A DNA stretch of 64,000 nucleotides from the NCBI GenBank assembly GCA_905188195.1, contig CAJJKY010000001.1, positions 194,082-258,081 of the forward strand. Direction: 5' to 3'. Each line of letters opens with the position of its first letter. Position 1 is the stretch's first letter. Below the pieces are notes generated by a model. The model made no database searches, had not been told where the DNA came from, and saw only the letters and a list, made by a program, of their open reading frames with translations. The stretch is from Streptococcus parasanguinis. Its GTDB lineage: Bacteria; Bacillota; Bacilli; Lactobacillales; Streptococcaceae. Position numbers and translations under genes: made by a program. Of the stretch, positions 30,677-39,433 are shown in pieces.

Positions 30677-32341
30677 GTGGCTAATATTACTACAAGTTTA
30701 TTTCAAGAAATGGTTCAAGCGGGGGCTACGCGCTTAAATAAACAAGCGGAATATGTAAACTCTTTGAACGTCTTTCCTGTACCAGATGGAGATACAGGAA
30801 CCAATATGGGAATGACCATCGAAAATGGGGCCAAAGAAGTATCTGACCGTTCTGCATCAACTGTTGGAGAAGCAGCAGGGATCTTCGCTAAAGGTCTCTT
30901 GATGGGTGCGCGTGGGAACTCAGGAGTTATCACTTCTCAATTGTTCCGTGGCTTTTCTCAAAGTGTCAAAGACAAAGAAGAATTGGATGGAGCAGCGCTT
31001 GCAGCAGCCTTCCAATCTGGGGTAGAAGTTGCTTATAAAGCCGTTATGAAGCCTGTTGAAGGGACTATTTTGACGGTTTCTCGTGGAGCTGCTATCGGGG
31101 CCAAGAAAAAAGCAGAATCTACCAATGATGCAGTAGAAGTCATGCGAGCAGCTCTTGAAGGAGCTAAAACTGCTCTTGCGAAGACTCCAGATATGTTGCC
31201 AGTCTTGAAAGAAGTTGGCGTGGTAGACTCTGGTGGTCAAGGGTTGGTCTTCATCTATGAAGGATTTTTGTCAGCCTTGACAGGTGAATTCATCGCTTCT
31301 GAAGAGTTCCAAGCAACACCTGCAACCATGTCAGAAATGATCAATGCAGAACACCACAAGTCAGTTGCTGGTCATGTGGCTACTGAAGACATCAAGTTTG
31401 GTTACTGTACAGAAATCATGGTCGCTTTGAAACAAGGTCCAACCTATGTCAAAGACTTCGATTACGATGAATTCCGTAACTATTTGAACAACCTTGGGGA
31501 TTCCCTATTGGTGGTGAATGACGATGAGATTGTCAAAGTTCACGTCCATACAGAAGATCCAGGTCTTGTCATGCAAGAAGGTCTTAAGTACGGAAGCTTG
31601 GTCAAGGTGAAAGTCGACAACATGCGCAACCAACACGAAGCGCAAGTTGAAAAAGAAGAACGTCAAGCCAAACCAGTTGAAGAAAAAGAATATGCCATCA
31701 TCGCAGTAGTTGCTGGTGAGGGATTGGCTGATATCTTTAAAGCGCAAGGAGTGGATTACATCATCTCTGGTGGTCAAACCATGAACCCATCAACAGAAGA
31801 CTTTGTCAAAGCGGTTGAAGAGTTGAATGCACGCAACATTATTATCTTGCCAAACAACAAAAATATCTTGATGGCTGCTCAATCTGCAGCAGAAGTGATT
31901 GATCAACCTGCAGCAGTTGTTGAGACCAAGACCATCCCTCAAGGATTGACTAGTCTTCTTGCCTTTGATGAAAGCAAGTCGATCGAAGAAAACTACGAAC
32001 GCATGAGCGCTTCATTGGGCGATGTTGTGTCTGGTAGTGTGACAACAGCGGTTCGCGATACCACTATTGATGGGCTTGAAATCCATGAAAATGATAATCT
32101 TGGAATGGTCGATGGTAAAATCGTTGTTTCAAACCCAGATATGATGGAAGCCTTGGAAGAAACATTCGCTCATATGTTGGATGAAGACAGTGAAATTGTG
32201 ACCATCTATGTCGGTGAAGACGGCAGTGAGGAGTTGGCAAATGAATTGGCCCAAGCCCTTGCTGAGAAGTATGAGGATGTAGAAGTGGAAATCCACCAAG
32301 GTGGCCAACCAGTCTACCCATACTTGTTTAGTGTAGAATAA
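30677..32341 (+). CDS. fakA: Fatty acid kinase FakA (DAK2 domain)
   Basis: A 554-residue FakA/YloV. The N-terminal DAK2 ATP-binding domain (about 1-200) has the metal-binding NVFPVPDGDTGTNMGMTI block, GLLMGARGNSGVI and VVDSGGQGLV. A middle domain and the C-terminal FakB-interacting domain follow. With FakB it phosphorylates exogenous fatty acids for incorporation into phospholipid. The start is GTG 30677, with GGGAGA at the end of the Gls24 gene, giving tight translational coupling. A terminator follows at 32350. Confidence 0.95.
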   Translation: MANITTSLFQEMVQAGATRLNKQAEYVNSLNVFPVPDGDTGTNMGMTIENGAKEVSDRSASTVGEAAGIFAKGLLMGARGNSGVITSQLFRGFSQSVKDKEELDGAALAAAFQSGVEVAYKAVMKPVEGTILTVSRGAAIGAKKKAESTNDAVEVMRAALEGAKTALAKTPDMLPVLKEVGVVDSGGQGLVFIYEGFLSALTGEFIASEEFQATPATMSEMINAEHHKSVAGHVATEDIKFGYCTEIMVALKQGPTYVKDFDYDEFRNYLNNLGDSLLVVNDDEIVKVHVHTEDPGLVMQEGLKYGSLVKVKVDNMRNQHEAQVEKEERQAKPVEEKEYAIIAVVAGEGLADIFKAQGVDYIISGGQTMNPSTEDFVKAVEELNARNIIILPNNKNILMAAQSAAEVIDQPAAVVETKTIPQGLTSLLAFDESKSIEENYERMSASLGDVVSGSVTTAVRDTTIDGLEIHENDNLGMVDGKIVVSNPDMMEALEETFAHMLDEDSEIVTIYVGEDGSEELANELAQALAEKYEDVEVEIHQGGQPVYPYLFSVE

Positions 32342-32349
32342 TTGAACAG

Positions 32350-32374
32350 AAGGTTCCTTTCGGAACCTTTTTTT
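32350..32374 (+). terminator. Terminator after fakA
   Basis: AAGGTTCC, TTTC loop, GGAACCTT, then seven T. Confidence 0.93.
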
Positions 32375-32594
32375 GTATATAGAAAAAGGAGGAGATTCCC
32401 TATGAAATCAGCGTGATTCAGAGGGATTGAGACTGAAGTGAACCCTCCACTGAGGCTTTGTTCGTGAGAAAAAGGAGTTTCTGCAAAAAGTCTCACATTC
32501 ATCAGATTTTTATTCAAATTGAAGAGCTTGAAAAGAGGGGGAAATGCTTTGAGCAGTGGAGTTTTTAGACAAGAAAGACGCGATATGTTATACT
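32375..32594 (+). promoter_or_regulatory. Gap before the lipoprotein gene, with its promoter
   Basis: No gene is recognised in 32375-32565; open frames are short and lack ribosome sites. The end holds a promoter: TAGACA (32566-32571), 17 bases, TATACT (32589-32594). Confidence 0.6.
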
Positions 32595-32625
32595 GGTATC
32601 AGTATGTGAAAGGAGAGTTATAAAA

Positions 32626-33180
32626 ATGAAGAAATTTTTTGTAACCCTTGGGCTAGCCATTTTGGTATTGACTGGTTGTTCGCAATCCCAAACAAAGAAA
32701 ACTACAACCGCTAGCTCATCTAGCAGTTCCTCTGTTAAAAAAGAAGTAAAAATTGAAGAAAAAACCACAACCTTAGTTGGAGATATCAATGGAACAAAAC
32801 ACCGGGATATCATCAAATCAAAGGGAGATAAGGTTGAAAACCTTCGTATCGAAGTGACAGCTGATCTACCCCAACAACTTGGGACCATCGCAGCAGAAAA
32901 GTCACCTGAAGAGCTCACAGCAGCCATTCAAGCTTTACTGGAGCAAAATGAAGACTATAAGAAGCTAAAAACCGTTCCCGGTTTTAGTTTGGAATACACA
33001 GTCACCCCAGAGAAAAAATTGCTCTCAACCAGTGTGATCGACCTCAACCAAATCGATGCCAAGTCTTTAGAAGAAATTTCTTACTTTAAAGACGCCGGTC
33101 TCAATGATTTGAAGAATATGAAGGCAGATGCCTTGGTGAAGGCCTTGAAATTGCATGGCATGAAAGAAGAAGGTCAGTAA
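32626..33180 (+). CDS. Lipoprotein of unknown function
   Basis: A 184-residue exported lipoprotein. The signal peptide ends in the lipobox LTGC (cysteine at residue 18), so it should be lipid-anchored on the outer face of the membrane. A Ser/Thr-rich linker follows, then an alpha/beta-looking domain (about 45-180) with charged helices. I do not recognise the domain. AAAGGAGAG precedes the ATG. Single gene, with its own promoter and a terminator at 33192. Confidence 0.83.
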   Translation: MKKFFVTLGLAILVLTGCSQSQTKKTTTASSSSSSSVKKEVKIEEKTTTLVGDINGTKHRDIIKSKGDKVENLRIEVTADLPQQLGTIAAEKSPEELTAAIQALLEQNEDYKKLKTVPGFSLEYTVTPEKKLLSTSVIDLNQIDAKSLEEISYFKDAGLNDLKNMKADALVKALKLHGMKEEGQ

Positions 33181-33191
33181 GAAGAATAGAA

Positions 33192-33220
33192 AAGTCAAGT
33201 GAAGTCACTTGGCTTTTTTT
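33192..33220 (+). terminator. Terminator after the lipoprotein gene
   Basis: AAGTCAAGTG and CACTTGGCTT pair (one G-T), then TTTTTT. Confidence 0.85.
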
Positions 33221-33222
33221 AG

Positions 33223-33286
33223 TGACTTTTGTCATGTGAGCCAGTGACAAAATTATCTAGTGGCTGTTATTTTCTTTCGCTATAAT
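33223..33286 (+). promoter_or_regulatory. Promoter region of the ABC/two-component operon
   Basis: -10 TATAAT (33281-33286) with no good -35 at the right distance. Upstream lies the inverted repeat TGAC-TTTT-GTCA (33223-33234) and a second copy of AGTGAC (33243-33248), 22 bases after the first (33221-33226). This suggests an activator site, most simply for the response regulator encoded in the same operon. Confidence 0.5.
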
Positions 33287-33314
33287 ATAGTCAGAAAGTA
33301 AGAGGTAAGGAAAA

Positions 33315-33506
33315 ATGAAACAATGGTTCTATAAAGTGTTTACGTTAACAGTGGTGGGGATGGTCGTCTATTTGATCTTTTCAAAGGATGATAGTCTCTA
33401 TTACCATTTTCCTTGGGAATTATTTGCTGGGATTGGCATCATGAGCTGGGCGGTTCAAGAAGGATTGAAAATGATCAAGGCTGTTAAAAAGGAGATGGAG
33501 CAATGA
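33315..33506 (+). CDS. Small membrane protein
   Basis: A 63-residue protein with two predicted helices (about 7-22 and 33-50) joined by a short loop (FSKDDSLYYHFPW) and a charged C-terminus (KMIKAVKKEMEQ). No family recognised. AGGTAAGG precedes the ATG. Its stop overlaps the start of the next small gene (ATGA), so both are translated in tandem. It is the first gene of the ABC transporter and two-component operon. Confidence 0.72.
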   Translation: MKQWFYKVFTLTVVGMVVYLIFSKDDSLYYHFPWELFAGIGIMSWAVQEGLKMIKAVKKEMEQ

Positions 33507-33700
33507 AAAAGAAACTTGACATTGGATTGGTAGCTGTTTTGTGTTTGCTTCTTTGGGCAACTGAGATGATGACGGGCTGGTTTTCTGCCCATTTTCCTAG
33601 TTGGTTTTTCCAAACGGTTTGGGGAGCGACCTTGGTCGTCCTTGTCATCATTCCAGCTAGCCAAGCCTGCTTGAAAGGAGAGTATCATGAGCATCATTAG
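33503..33700 (+). CDS. Small membrane protein
   Basis: A 65-residue protein with two predicted helices (about 6-24 and 31-53) and a His-rich C-terminus (GEYHEHH). No family recognised. It overlaps the preceding gene by four bases and the following ABC ATPase gene by 14 bases. The tight packing indicates a shared function with the transporter or kinase. Confidence 0.72.
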   Translation: MKKKLDIGLVAVLCLLLWATEMMTGWFSAHFPSWFFQTVWGATLVVLVIIPASQACLKGEYHEHH

Positions 33701-34604
33701 AGTAGAGAACTTGAAAAAAAGTATCAAAGGAAAAGTCATTTTAGAAGATCTTTCTTTTGCGGTTGAACGGGGGGATTGCCTGGCCTTGATTGGGCCAAAC
33801 GGGGCAGGGAAGACAACCTTGATGGATTGCCTCCTAGGAGATAGGAAGGCGACTTCTGGGATCATTGAAATAGAGGGGAAGGCTCCTGGTCATCCTCAGT
33901 TAAAGGCTAGTGTCTCTTATCTCCCTCAAGAGAATGCCATCGTGCAAAAGCTAACCGTGCAGGAACTGATCAGTTTCTTTCGCTCCATTTATCCCAACCC
34001 TTTAACGGTCAATGACATCGATGATTTATTGCGTTTTACTCCAGAACAAAAGAAGCAATTAGCCAGTAAGCTATCTGGTGGGCAAAAGCGTCTCTTATCC
34101 TTTGTGTTTACCTTGATTGGTCGTCCCAGTCTCCTATTTTTGGATGAGCCAACGGCTGCCATGGATACGTCCACTCGCCAACGCTTTTGGGAGATCGTCG
34201 GGCATTTAAAGGACCAAGGTGTGACTATTGTCTATTCTTCCCATTACATCGAGGAAGTAGAGCATACAGCTGATCGGATTTTGGTCTTGCATCAGGGCCA
34301 TTTGCTTCGGGATACGACACCTCTCGCTATGAGAAGCGAAGAGGTAGAAAAACATTTCACCCTGCCACTACGCTACCAAGGTCTAGTGGCCGAGATGGAA
34401 GGGATTGGTCAAGTGACGGTCAAACCCGATGCCCTTCAGGTTGTGACAGGCGATGCCAATCGTTTGTGGAGGCGATTGCAGGAAGAAGGGTGTTCGATCC
34501 AAGAGATCGAGGTGACCAATCGAAGTTTATTGGATTCTATTTTTGAAAATACAAAGGAAGTAGGTAGAGAAGATGAAACGCATGAAAGCTCTCGGCGTGG
34601 TTGA
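33687..34604 (+). CDS. ABC transporter ATP-binding protein (two-component-linked)
   Basis: A 305-residue ATPase. Walker A is GPNGAGKTTL (about 37-46), the signature is LSGGQKRLLSF, Walker B is LLFLDEPTAAMD, and the switch histidine is in YSSHYIEEVE. A C-terminal extension of about 90 residues follows. The gene order ATPase, permease, histidine kinase, LuxR-type regulator resembles B. subtilis yvfRSTU and the pneumococcal TCS11 region. Substrate unknown. GAAAGGAGAG precedes the ATG. Confidence 0.87.
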   Translation: MSIIRVENLKKSIKGKVILEDLSFAVERGDCLALIGPNGAGKTTLMDCLLGDRKATSGIIEIEGKAPGHPQLKASVSYLPQENAIVQKLTVQELISFFRSIYPNPLTVNDIDDLLRFTPEQKKQLASKLSGGQKRLLSFVFTLIGRPSLLFLDEPTAAMDTSTRQRFWEIVGHLKDQGVTIVYSSHYIEEVEHTADRILVLHQGHLLRDTTPLAMRSEEVEKHFTLPLRYQGLVAEMEGIGQVTVKPDALQVVTGDANRLWRRLQEEGCSIQEIEVTNRSLLDSIFENTKEVGREDETHESSRRG

Positions 34605-35313
34605 GTGGCATTTGACTAGACGCCAAGCCATTTATTACTTGTTATCAATTGGGATGCCAACGGCCTTTTATCTCTTCTTTTCAGGGATGTACCAGGAAAC
34701 ACCAGGAGCACCTGCTCACTTTATGAGGGATTATCTCCTTTCTATGACGGCATTTTCTATGATGTCTACGGCTATCTTTTCTTTTCCAACCGTTCTTGAA
34801 ACCGATCGACTCAATAATTGGCAAAAAGTCTTGCGCCATACCCCCGTATCTATGGTAGAATATTATCTAATAAAGGTTGTGGGTCTCTTTGTCGATTTTC
34901 TCCTATCGATTGGAGTTGTCTTTACCGTAGGCCATGTGGTGCGGCATGTGAATATGCCCCTGCAGGATTGGATCTTAGGAGCCTTCCTTCTCATCCTAGG
35001 AAGCCTGGCTTTTGTGGCTCTCGGTCTGGTCTTGACCCTGCTTCCTTCTAGTCAATTGATGTCTGTTGTAGGTAATCTCCTTTACATGGGACTGGCTGTC
35101 ATGGGAGGGCTATGGATGCCGATTAGTCTCTTTCCAGAATGGATGCAAGCCATCGGCAAATGCTTACCAACCTATCAATTGATGGAACTGATTAAGACCT
35201 TTTTAAACAAGGGACAGGTTAATGTCTTTGCGAGTGTCTATTTAACCTTGTTTACCCTGGTCTTGTTTGCCCTTGTTATCATCTATCGTCGTCATTCTGA
35301 GGTTCGTTCATGA
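34573..35313 (+). CDS. ABC-2 type permease (two-component-linked)
   Basis: A 246-residue membrane protein with about six helices. The typical ABC-2 permease loop GGLWMPISLFPEWMQAIGKCL lies in the second half. ATG 34573 lies 32 bases inside the ATPase gene; an alternative ATG is at 34582. It should pair with the ATPase as an exporter. Its end overlaps the kinase start by four bases. Confidence 0.85.
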   Translation: MKRMKALGVVEWHLTRRQAIYYLLSIGMPTAFYLFFSGMYQETPGAPAHFMRDYLLSMTAFSMMSTAIFSFPTVLETDRLNNWQKVLRHTPVSMVEYYLIKVVGLFVDFLLSIGVVFTVGHVVRHVNMPLQDWILGAFLLILGSLAFVALGLVLTLLPSSQLMSVVGNLLYMGLAVMGGLWMPISLFPEWMQAIGKCLPTYQLMELIKTFLNKGQVNVFASVYLTLFTLVLFALVIIYRRHSEVRS

Positions 35314-36407
35314 TTGAAAAACTCAAACATATTCACCATATGTTTTACGTAGGCTTAATCTTTATGGCCTTTCCCTTTGCTTCTATTTTCTTAGGGCAGA
35401 TTCCCTGGTGGCATTTCTTTTTAGCCATCTTCTTTATGATAAGCTATCTAGGAATCCTCATTACTGAAAATAAGAAACTGACCTGGCTTTTTTGGATTTA
35501 TCTTCTACTTTATATTGCAGGAAATACCTTTTTTGTTGGAACTAGCTTTTGTTGGTTTTACTATTATCTGAGCAATATTTTGCTCTATCGTTTAGGGATT
35601 CGCGATTTTCGCTCGCCCTTTCTTTGGACGGCTGTTGGATCACTACTGATCCTTTTTGGAGCCCTGTTATTTAATAGGGAGATGAGAGAAAATGATTGGC
35701 TTTTTGTACTGATCATCTGCTTGTTCATCGCGATTATGACCTATAGTATGGCCCGGGCTGAGATGATGGAAGAGTTGAAAGCTGACCATGCCAAGCAAAA
35801 TGCCCAGATCAATCTTTTGCTGGCAGAAAACGAGCGCCATCGGATTGGCCGTGATCTGCATGACAGTCTAGGACACACCTTTGCCATGCTCAGTGTCAAG
35901 GCGGACCTAGCTGATCAATTCTTAGCATTGGGTCAGGTTGAGAAGGCGCAGGAGCAGGTGCAAGAGATTCAAGCTATCAGTCAAGAGTCCATGCACCAAG
36001 TCCGAGAGATTGTGGAGAACTTGAAGCAGCGAACCCTGACAAGAGAGCTAGAAACTGTCCAGCAAATGCTAGAAGTGGCGCAAGTCAAAGTGGAGATTCA
36101 GAATGAGCTCGATACAGCTAGCATCTCGCCGATCCTAGAGTCTGCTCTGGCCATGGTGTCTCTGGAATTAGCCACTAATATGATCAAACATGCCAAAGCG
36201 ACGCAGGCCTTTCTCTCTTATTGCTCCACCGAGACAGGTGTAGAAATGGTTGCAGAAGACAATGGCATCGGCTTTAGTAAAGTTTCCGATAAGGATCTGC
36301 ACTCGATCCGCGAACGGATTGCCTTATTGGGAGGAGAGTTAGAGATCAGTCGTCGTCACAAGCCAACCCGCATAGAAATACGGATCCCCTATCAAGAAAG
36401 GAAATAA
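35310..36407 (+). CDS. Sensor histidine kinase (NarL/DesK type)
   Basis: A 365-residue kinase with five to six N-terminal membrane helices (about 10-145) and no large extracellular domain. The HisKA_3 dimerisation domain has the phospho-acceptor histidine in IGRDLHDSLGH. The ATPase domain shows the N box LATNMIKHAKA and the G box AEDNGIGF. This intramembrane-sensing architecture often detects membrane or cell-envelope stress. It overlaps the permease gene by four bases and is followed after one base by its response regulator. Confidence 0.9.
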   Translation: MIEKLKHIHHMFYVGLIFMAFPFASIFLGQIPWWHFFLAIFFMISYLGILITENKKLTWLFWIYLLLYIAGNTFFVGTSFCWFYYYLSNILLYRLGIRDFRSPFLWTAVGSLLILFGALLFNREMRENDWLFVLIICLFIAIMTYSMARAEMMEELKADHAKQNAQINLLLAENERHRIGRDLHDSLGHTFAMLSVKADLADQFLALGQVEKAQEQVQEIQAISQESMHQVREIVENLKQRTLTRELETVQQMLEVAQVKVEIQNELDTASISPILESALAMVSLELATNMIKHAKATQAFLSYCSTETGVEMVAEDNGIGFSKVSDKDLHSIRERIALLGGELEISRRHKPTRIEIRIPYQERK

Positions 36408-36408
36408 G

Positions 36409-37008
36409 ATGCGCTTATTAGTTGCTGAAGACCAAAGTATGTTACGCGATGCCCTCTGTCAGCTCTTGCTTTTGCAAGAGGATGTAGAAGAAGTCTTGCA
36501 GGCTGGAGACGGGCAAGAAGCTATTCGCTTACTCGAAACCCATCCAGTTGATATTGCTATCTTAGATATTGAGATGCCCATCAAAACAGGGATAGAAGTG
36601 TTGGAATGGGCCAAAAGTCAACAACCCCAGCTCAAGGTTGTCATCGTTACCACCTTTAAGCGACCGGGTTACTTTGAGCGGGCCCTGAAGGCTGGAGTCG
36701 ATGCCTATGTCTTAAAAGAACGCCGCATTACGGATTTGATGGCCACTCTGCATACCGTTTTAGCAGGGCAAAAAGAATATTCGCCTGAATTAATGGAAGG
36801 GATTTTGACCCATCCCAATCCTCTAAGCCCTCAAGAAAAGGCAGTTCTAAAAGAAGTCGCAAAAGGGGCTTCTAACCAAGAAATTGCTGATCGCTTATTT
36901 CTCTCAAACGGGACCATCCGCAATTATATGTCAGCCATTCTGACCAAGTTGGATGCGGAAAACCGGACCGAGGCGGCAAAAATTGCCCAAGAAAAGGGTT
37001 GGTTATAA
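36409..37008 (+). CDS. LuxR-family response regulator
   Basis: A 199-residue response regulator. The receiver domain (1-120) has acidic residues in VAEDQSM, the phospho-acceptor Asp in IAILDIEMP, the Thr in IVTTFKR and the Lys in YVLKERR. The C-terminal LuxR-type helix-turn-helix (about 137-199) contains LSPQEKAVLKEVAKGASNQE and NGTIRNYMS. It is paired with the kinase just upstream and probably regulates its own operon. A terminator follows at 37014. Confidence 0.93.
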   Translation: MRLLVAEDQSMLRDALCQLLLLQEDVEEVLQAGDGQEAIRLLETHPVDIAILDIEMPIKTGIEVLEWAKSQQPQLKVVIVTTFKRPGYFERALKAGVDAYVLKERRITDLMATLHTVLAGQKEYSPELMEGILTHPNPLSPQEKAVLKEVAKGASNQEIADRLFLSNGTIRNYMSAILTKLDAENRTEAAKIAQEKGWL

Positions 37009-37013
37009 GGAAA

Positions 37014-37046
37014 AAAAGTTTCTAGGAGTTCCTAGAGACTTTTTTC
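37014..37046 (+). terminator. Terminator after the response regulator
   Basis: AAAGTTTCTAGG, AGTT loop, CCTAGAGACTTT (one G-T pair), then TTTT. Confidence 0.9.
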
Positions 37047-37096
37047 TGATAGACCTAGCATTTTTAGAAAAACTCTCATTCTTCGGATTTGGATAG

Positions 37097-37151
37097 AAAA
37101 TTCAGAAAATTTACTATTTTTCCTTGAAATATTTTCTAAAAATGGTATGAT
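37097..37151 (+). promoter_or_regulatory. ilvB promoter with two CodY-like boxes
   Basis: -35 TTGAAA (37124-37129), 16 bases, extended -10 TGG-TATGAT (TG 37143-37144, hexamer 37146-37151). AAAATTCAGAAAATT (37097-37111) matches the CodY consensus AATTTTCWGAAAATT at 13 of 15 positions, just upstream of the -35. A weaker 12 of 15 match lies between the boxes (37130-37144). CodY with branched-chain amino acids would repress here. Confidence 0.75.
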
Positions 37152-37195
37152 AGTAGCATGCTAATTTGATATACAAAGTACTGGAAAGGAGAGAC

Positions 37196-38896
37196 ATGGA
37201 GAAAATTACCTTAGAAACTGCAAAAACCGGTTCAGAGCTCGTTCTTGAAACCCTGCGTGATTTGGGCATTGACACGATTTTTGGTTATCCTGGTGGAGCG
37301 GTTTTGCCTTTATACGATGCCATCTATAGCTTTGAGGGTATCCAGCATATCTTGGGTCGTCATGAACAAGGATGCTTGCATGAGGCTGAAGGCTACGCCA
37401 AATCAACTGGAAAGCTGGGTGTCGCAGTCGTCACTAGTGGACCGGGGGCGACCAATGCCATTACAGGGATTGCAGATGCCATGAGCGATAGCGTTCCCTT
37501 ATTAGTCTTCACTGGTCAAGTCAATCGTGCTGGGATCGGGAAAGACGCCTTTCAAGAAGCGGATATCGTGGGAATTACCATGCCCATCACCAAGTACAAC
37601 TATCAAGTACGTGAGACGGCAGATATTCCACGAATTATCACAGAAGCTGTCCATATTGCGACGACCGGCCGTCCTGGCCCTGTGGTAATTGACCTTCCAA
37701 AGGATGTGTCTGCTTTAGAGACAGATTTTATCTATGAACCAAGTGTGAAGCTTCCAAGCTACCAGCCTACCATTGAACCCAATGAATTGCAGATCAAAAA
37801 GATTTTGAAGCAATTGAGTAAGGCTAAAAAACCAGTTCTTCTTGCTGGTGGTGGAGTGAGTTACGCTGGAGCTGCAAAAGAGTTGATTGCTCTAGCAGAG
37901 CGCTATCAGATTCCAGTAGTGACTAGTCTTTTAGGTCAAGGAACGATTGCGACCAGTCATCCTCTTTTCCTAGGGATGGGAGGAATGCACGGATCCTTCG
38001 CGGCCAATATCGCTATGACAGAGACGGATTTCATGATCAGTGTTGGTTGTCGATTTGACGACCGTTTGACAGGGAATCCAAAGACTTTCGCTAAAAATGC
38101 TAAGGTTGCCCATATCGACATTGATCCTGCAGAGATTGGTAAGATCATTGCTGTCGACATTCCTGTGGTTGGCGATGCAAAGAAAGCCTTGCAGCAGTTG
38201 CTAGCAGAACCAACGGTTCATAACAACACAGAAAAATGGATCGAAAAGGTGACCCAAGATAAGAACCGGGTTCGTTCATACGACAAGAAAGAACGGGTTG
38301 TGCAGCCACAAGCTGTGATTGAACGCATCGGAGAGTTGACCAAGGGGGACGCTATTGTCGTCACAGACGTTGGACAACACCAAATGTGGGCAGCTCAATA
38401 CTATCCTTACCAAAATGAGCGCCAATTGGTAACATCTGGTGGTCTAGGAACGATGGGATTCGGTGTTCCTGCAGCTATCGGAGCGAAAATTGCCAATCCA
38501 GATAAAGAAGTTGTTCTCTTTGTCGGAGATGGTGGTTTCCAAATGACCAACCAAGAATTGGCGATCTTAAATATTTATAAGGTTCCGATCAAGGTCGTTA
38601 TGCTCAACAACCACTCGCTTGGGATGGTCCGTCAATGGCAAGAAGCCTTCTATGATGGTCGGACGTCAGAGTCAGTCTTTGATAGCCTTCCGGATTTCCA
38701 ATTGATGGCGCAAGCTTACGGGATCAAGAATTATAAATTTGATAATCCTGAAACTCTTGAGAAGGATTTGGAAGTCATCACAGAAGATGTACCAATGTTC
38801 ATCGAAGTAGACATTTCTCGGAAAGAGCATGTCTTGCCGATGGTACCAGCTGGTAAGAGTAATCATGAGATGTTGGGGGTGAAGTTTAATGCGTAG
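37196..38896 (+). CDS. ilvB: Acetolactate synthase, large (catalytic) subunit
   Basis: A 566-residue thiamine-diphosphate enzyme that makes acetolactate and acetohydroxybutyrate, the first common step to valine, leucine and isoleucine. The N-terminal motif FGYPGGAVLPLYDA and the glutamate in GRHEQG are present; the ThDP motif runs from VGDGGFQM to MLNNHSLG. ATG 37196 (MEKITLETAK) has GGAAAGGAGAG upstream; the longer frame from 37166 does not. The regulatory subunit gene overlaps its end by 8 bp. CodY-like boxes control the promoter. Confidence 0.96.
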   Translation: MEKITLETAKTGSELVLETLRDLGIDTIFGYPGGAVLPLYDAIYSFEGIQHILGRHEQGCLHEAEGYAKSTGKLGVAVVTSGPGATNAITGIADAMSDSVPLLVFTGQVNRAGIGKDAFQEADIVGITMPITKYNYQVRETADIPRIITEAVHIATTGRPGPVVIDLPKDVSALETDFIYEPSVKLPSYQPTIEPNELQIKKILKQLSKAKKPVLLAGGGVSYAGAAKELIALAERYQIPVVTSLLGQGTIATSHPLFLGMGGMHGSFAANIAMTETDFMISVGCRFDDRLTGNPKTFAKNAKVAHIDIDPAEIGKIIAVDIPVVGDAKKALQQLLAEPTVHNNTEKWIEKVTQDKNRVRSYDKKERVVQPQAVIERIGELTKGDAIVVTDVGQHQMWAAQYYPYQNERQLVTSGGLGTMGFGVPAAIGAKIANPDKEVVLFVGDGGFQMTNQELAILNIYKVPIKVVMLNNHSLGMVRQWQEAFYDGRTSESVFDSLPDFQLMAQAYGIKNYKFDNPETLEKDLEVITEDVPMFIEVDISRKEHVLPMVPAGKSNHEMLGVKFNA

Positions 38897-39365
38897 AATG
38901 TTAACAGCCAAACTTCAAAACCGATCAGGTGTTCTGAACCGCTTTACTGGAGTCTTGTCGAGACGTCAAGTCAATATCGAAAGTATCTCTGTTGGCGCAA
39001 CAGAAAACCCTAATGTATCGCGGATTACCATTATCATTGATGTTGCTTCGCATGATGAAGTAGAGCAAATCATCAAACAGCTCAACCGCCAAGTGGATGT
39101 GATCCGTGTCCGGGATATCACTGATAAACCACACTTGGAGCGCGAAGTGATCCTGGTGAAAGTTTCTGCACCTGCTGAGAAGCGGGCGGAAATCTTGGCC
39201 ATTATTCAACCTTTCCGTGCGACCGTGGTCGATGTAGCCCCAAGCTCTATCACCGTTCAAATGACGGGAAATGCAGAAAAGAGCGAAGCCCTCATTCGTG
39301 TTATTCGACCTTATGGGATTAAAAACATTGCCCGCACCGGTGCAACCGGATTTACTCGAGATTAA
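38889..39365 (+). CDS. ilvN: Acetolactate synthase, small (regulatory) subunit
   Basis: A 158-residue regulatory subunit. The N-terminal ACT domain (about 4-78; NRSGVLNRFTGVLSRRQVNI) binds valine for feedback inhibition. The C-terminal domain (about 80-158) contacts the catalytic subunit. The gene starts within the end of ilvB. The final region IKNIARTGATGFTRD is typical for the family. Confidence 0.95.
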   Translation: MRRMLTAKLQNRSGVLNRFTGVLSRRQVNIESISVGATENPNVSRITIIIDVASHDEVEQIIKQLNRQVDVIRVRDITDKPHLEREVILVKVSAPAEKRAEILAIIQPFRATVVDVAPSSITVQMTGNAEKSEALIRVIRPYGIKNIARTGATGFTRD

Positions 39366-39433
39366 TTCTCACCTTAACATTGTCAACTCCGCCTTAAAAA
39401 GGCAAATAATAAAATAGAAAAGAGATTTTACTT

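Noticed and set aside
37009..37195. T-box leader before ilvB
   Set aside because: No T-box sequence or specifier stem is visible; the only hairpin is the terminator of the upstream gene, and the transcript leader is too short.
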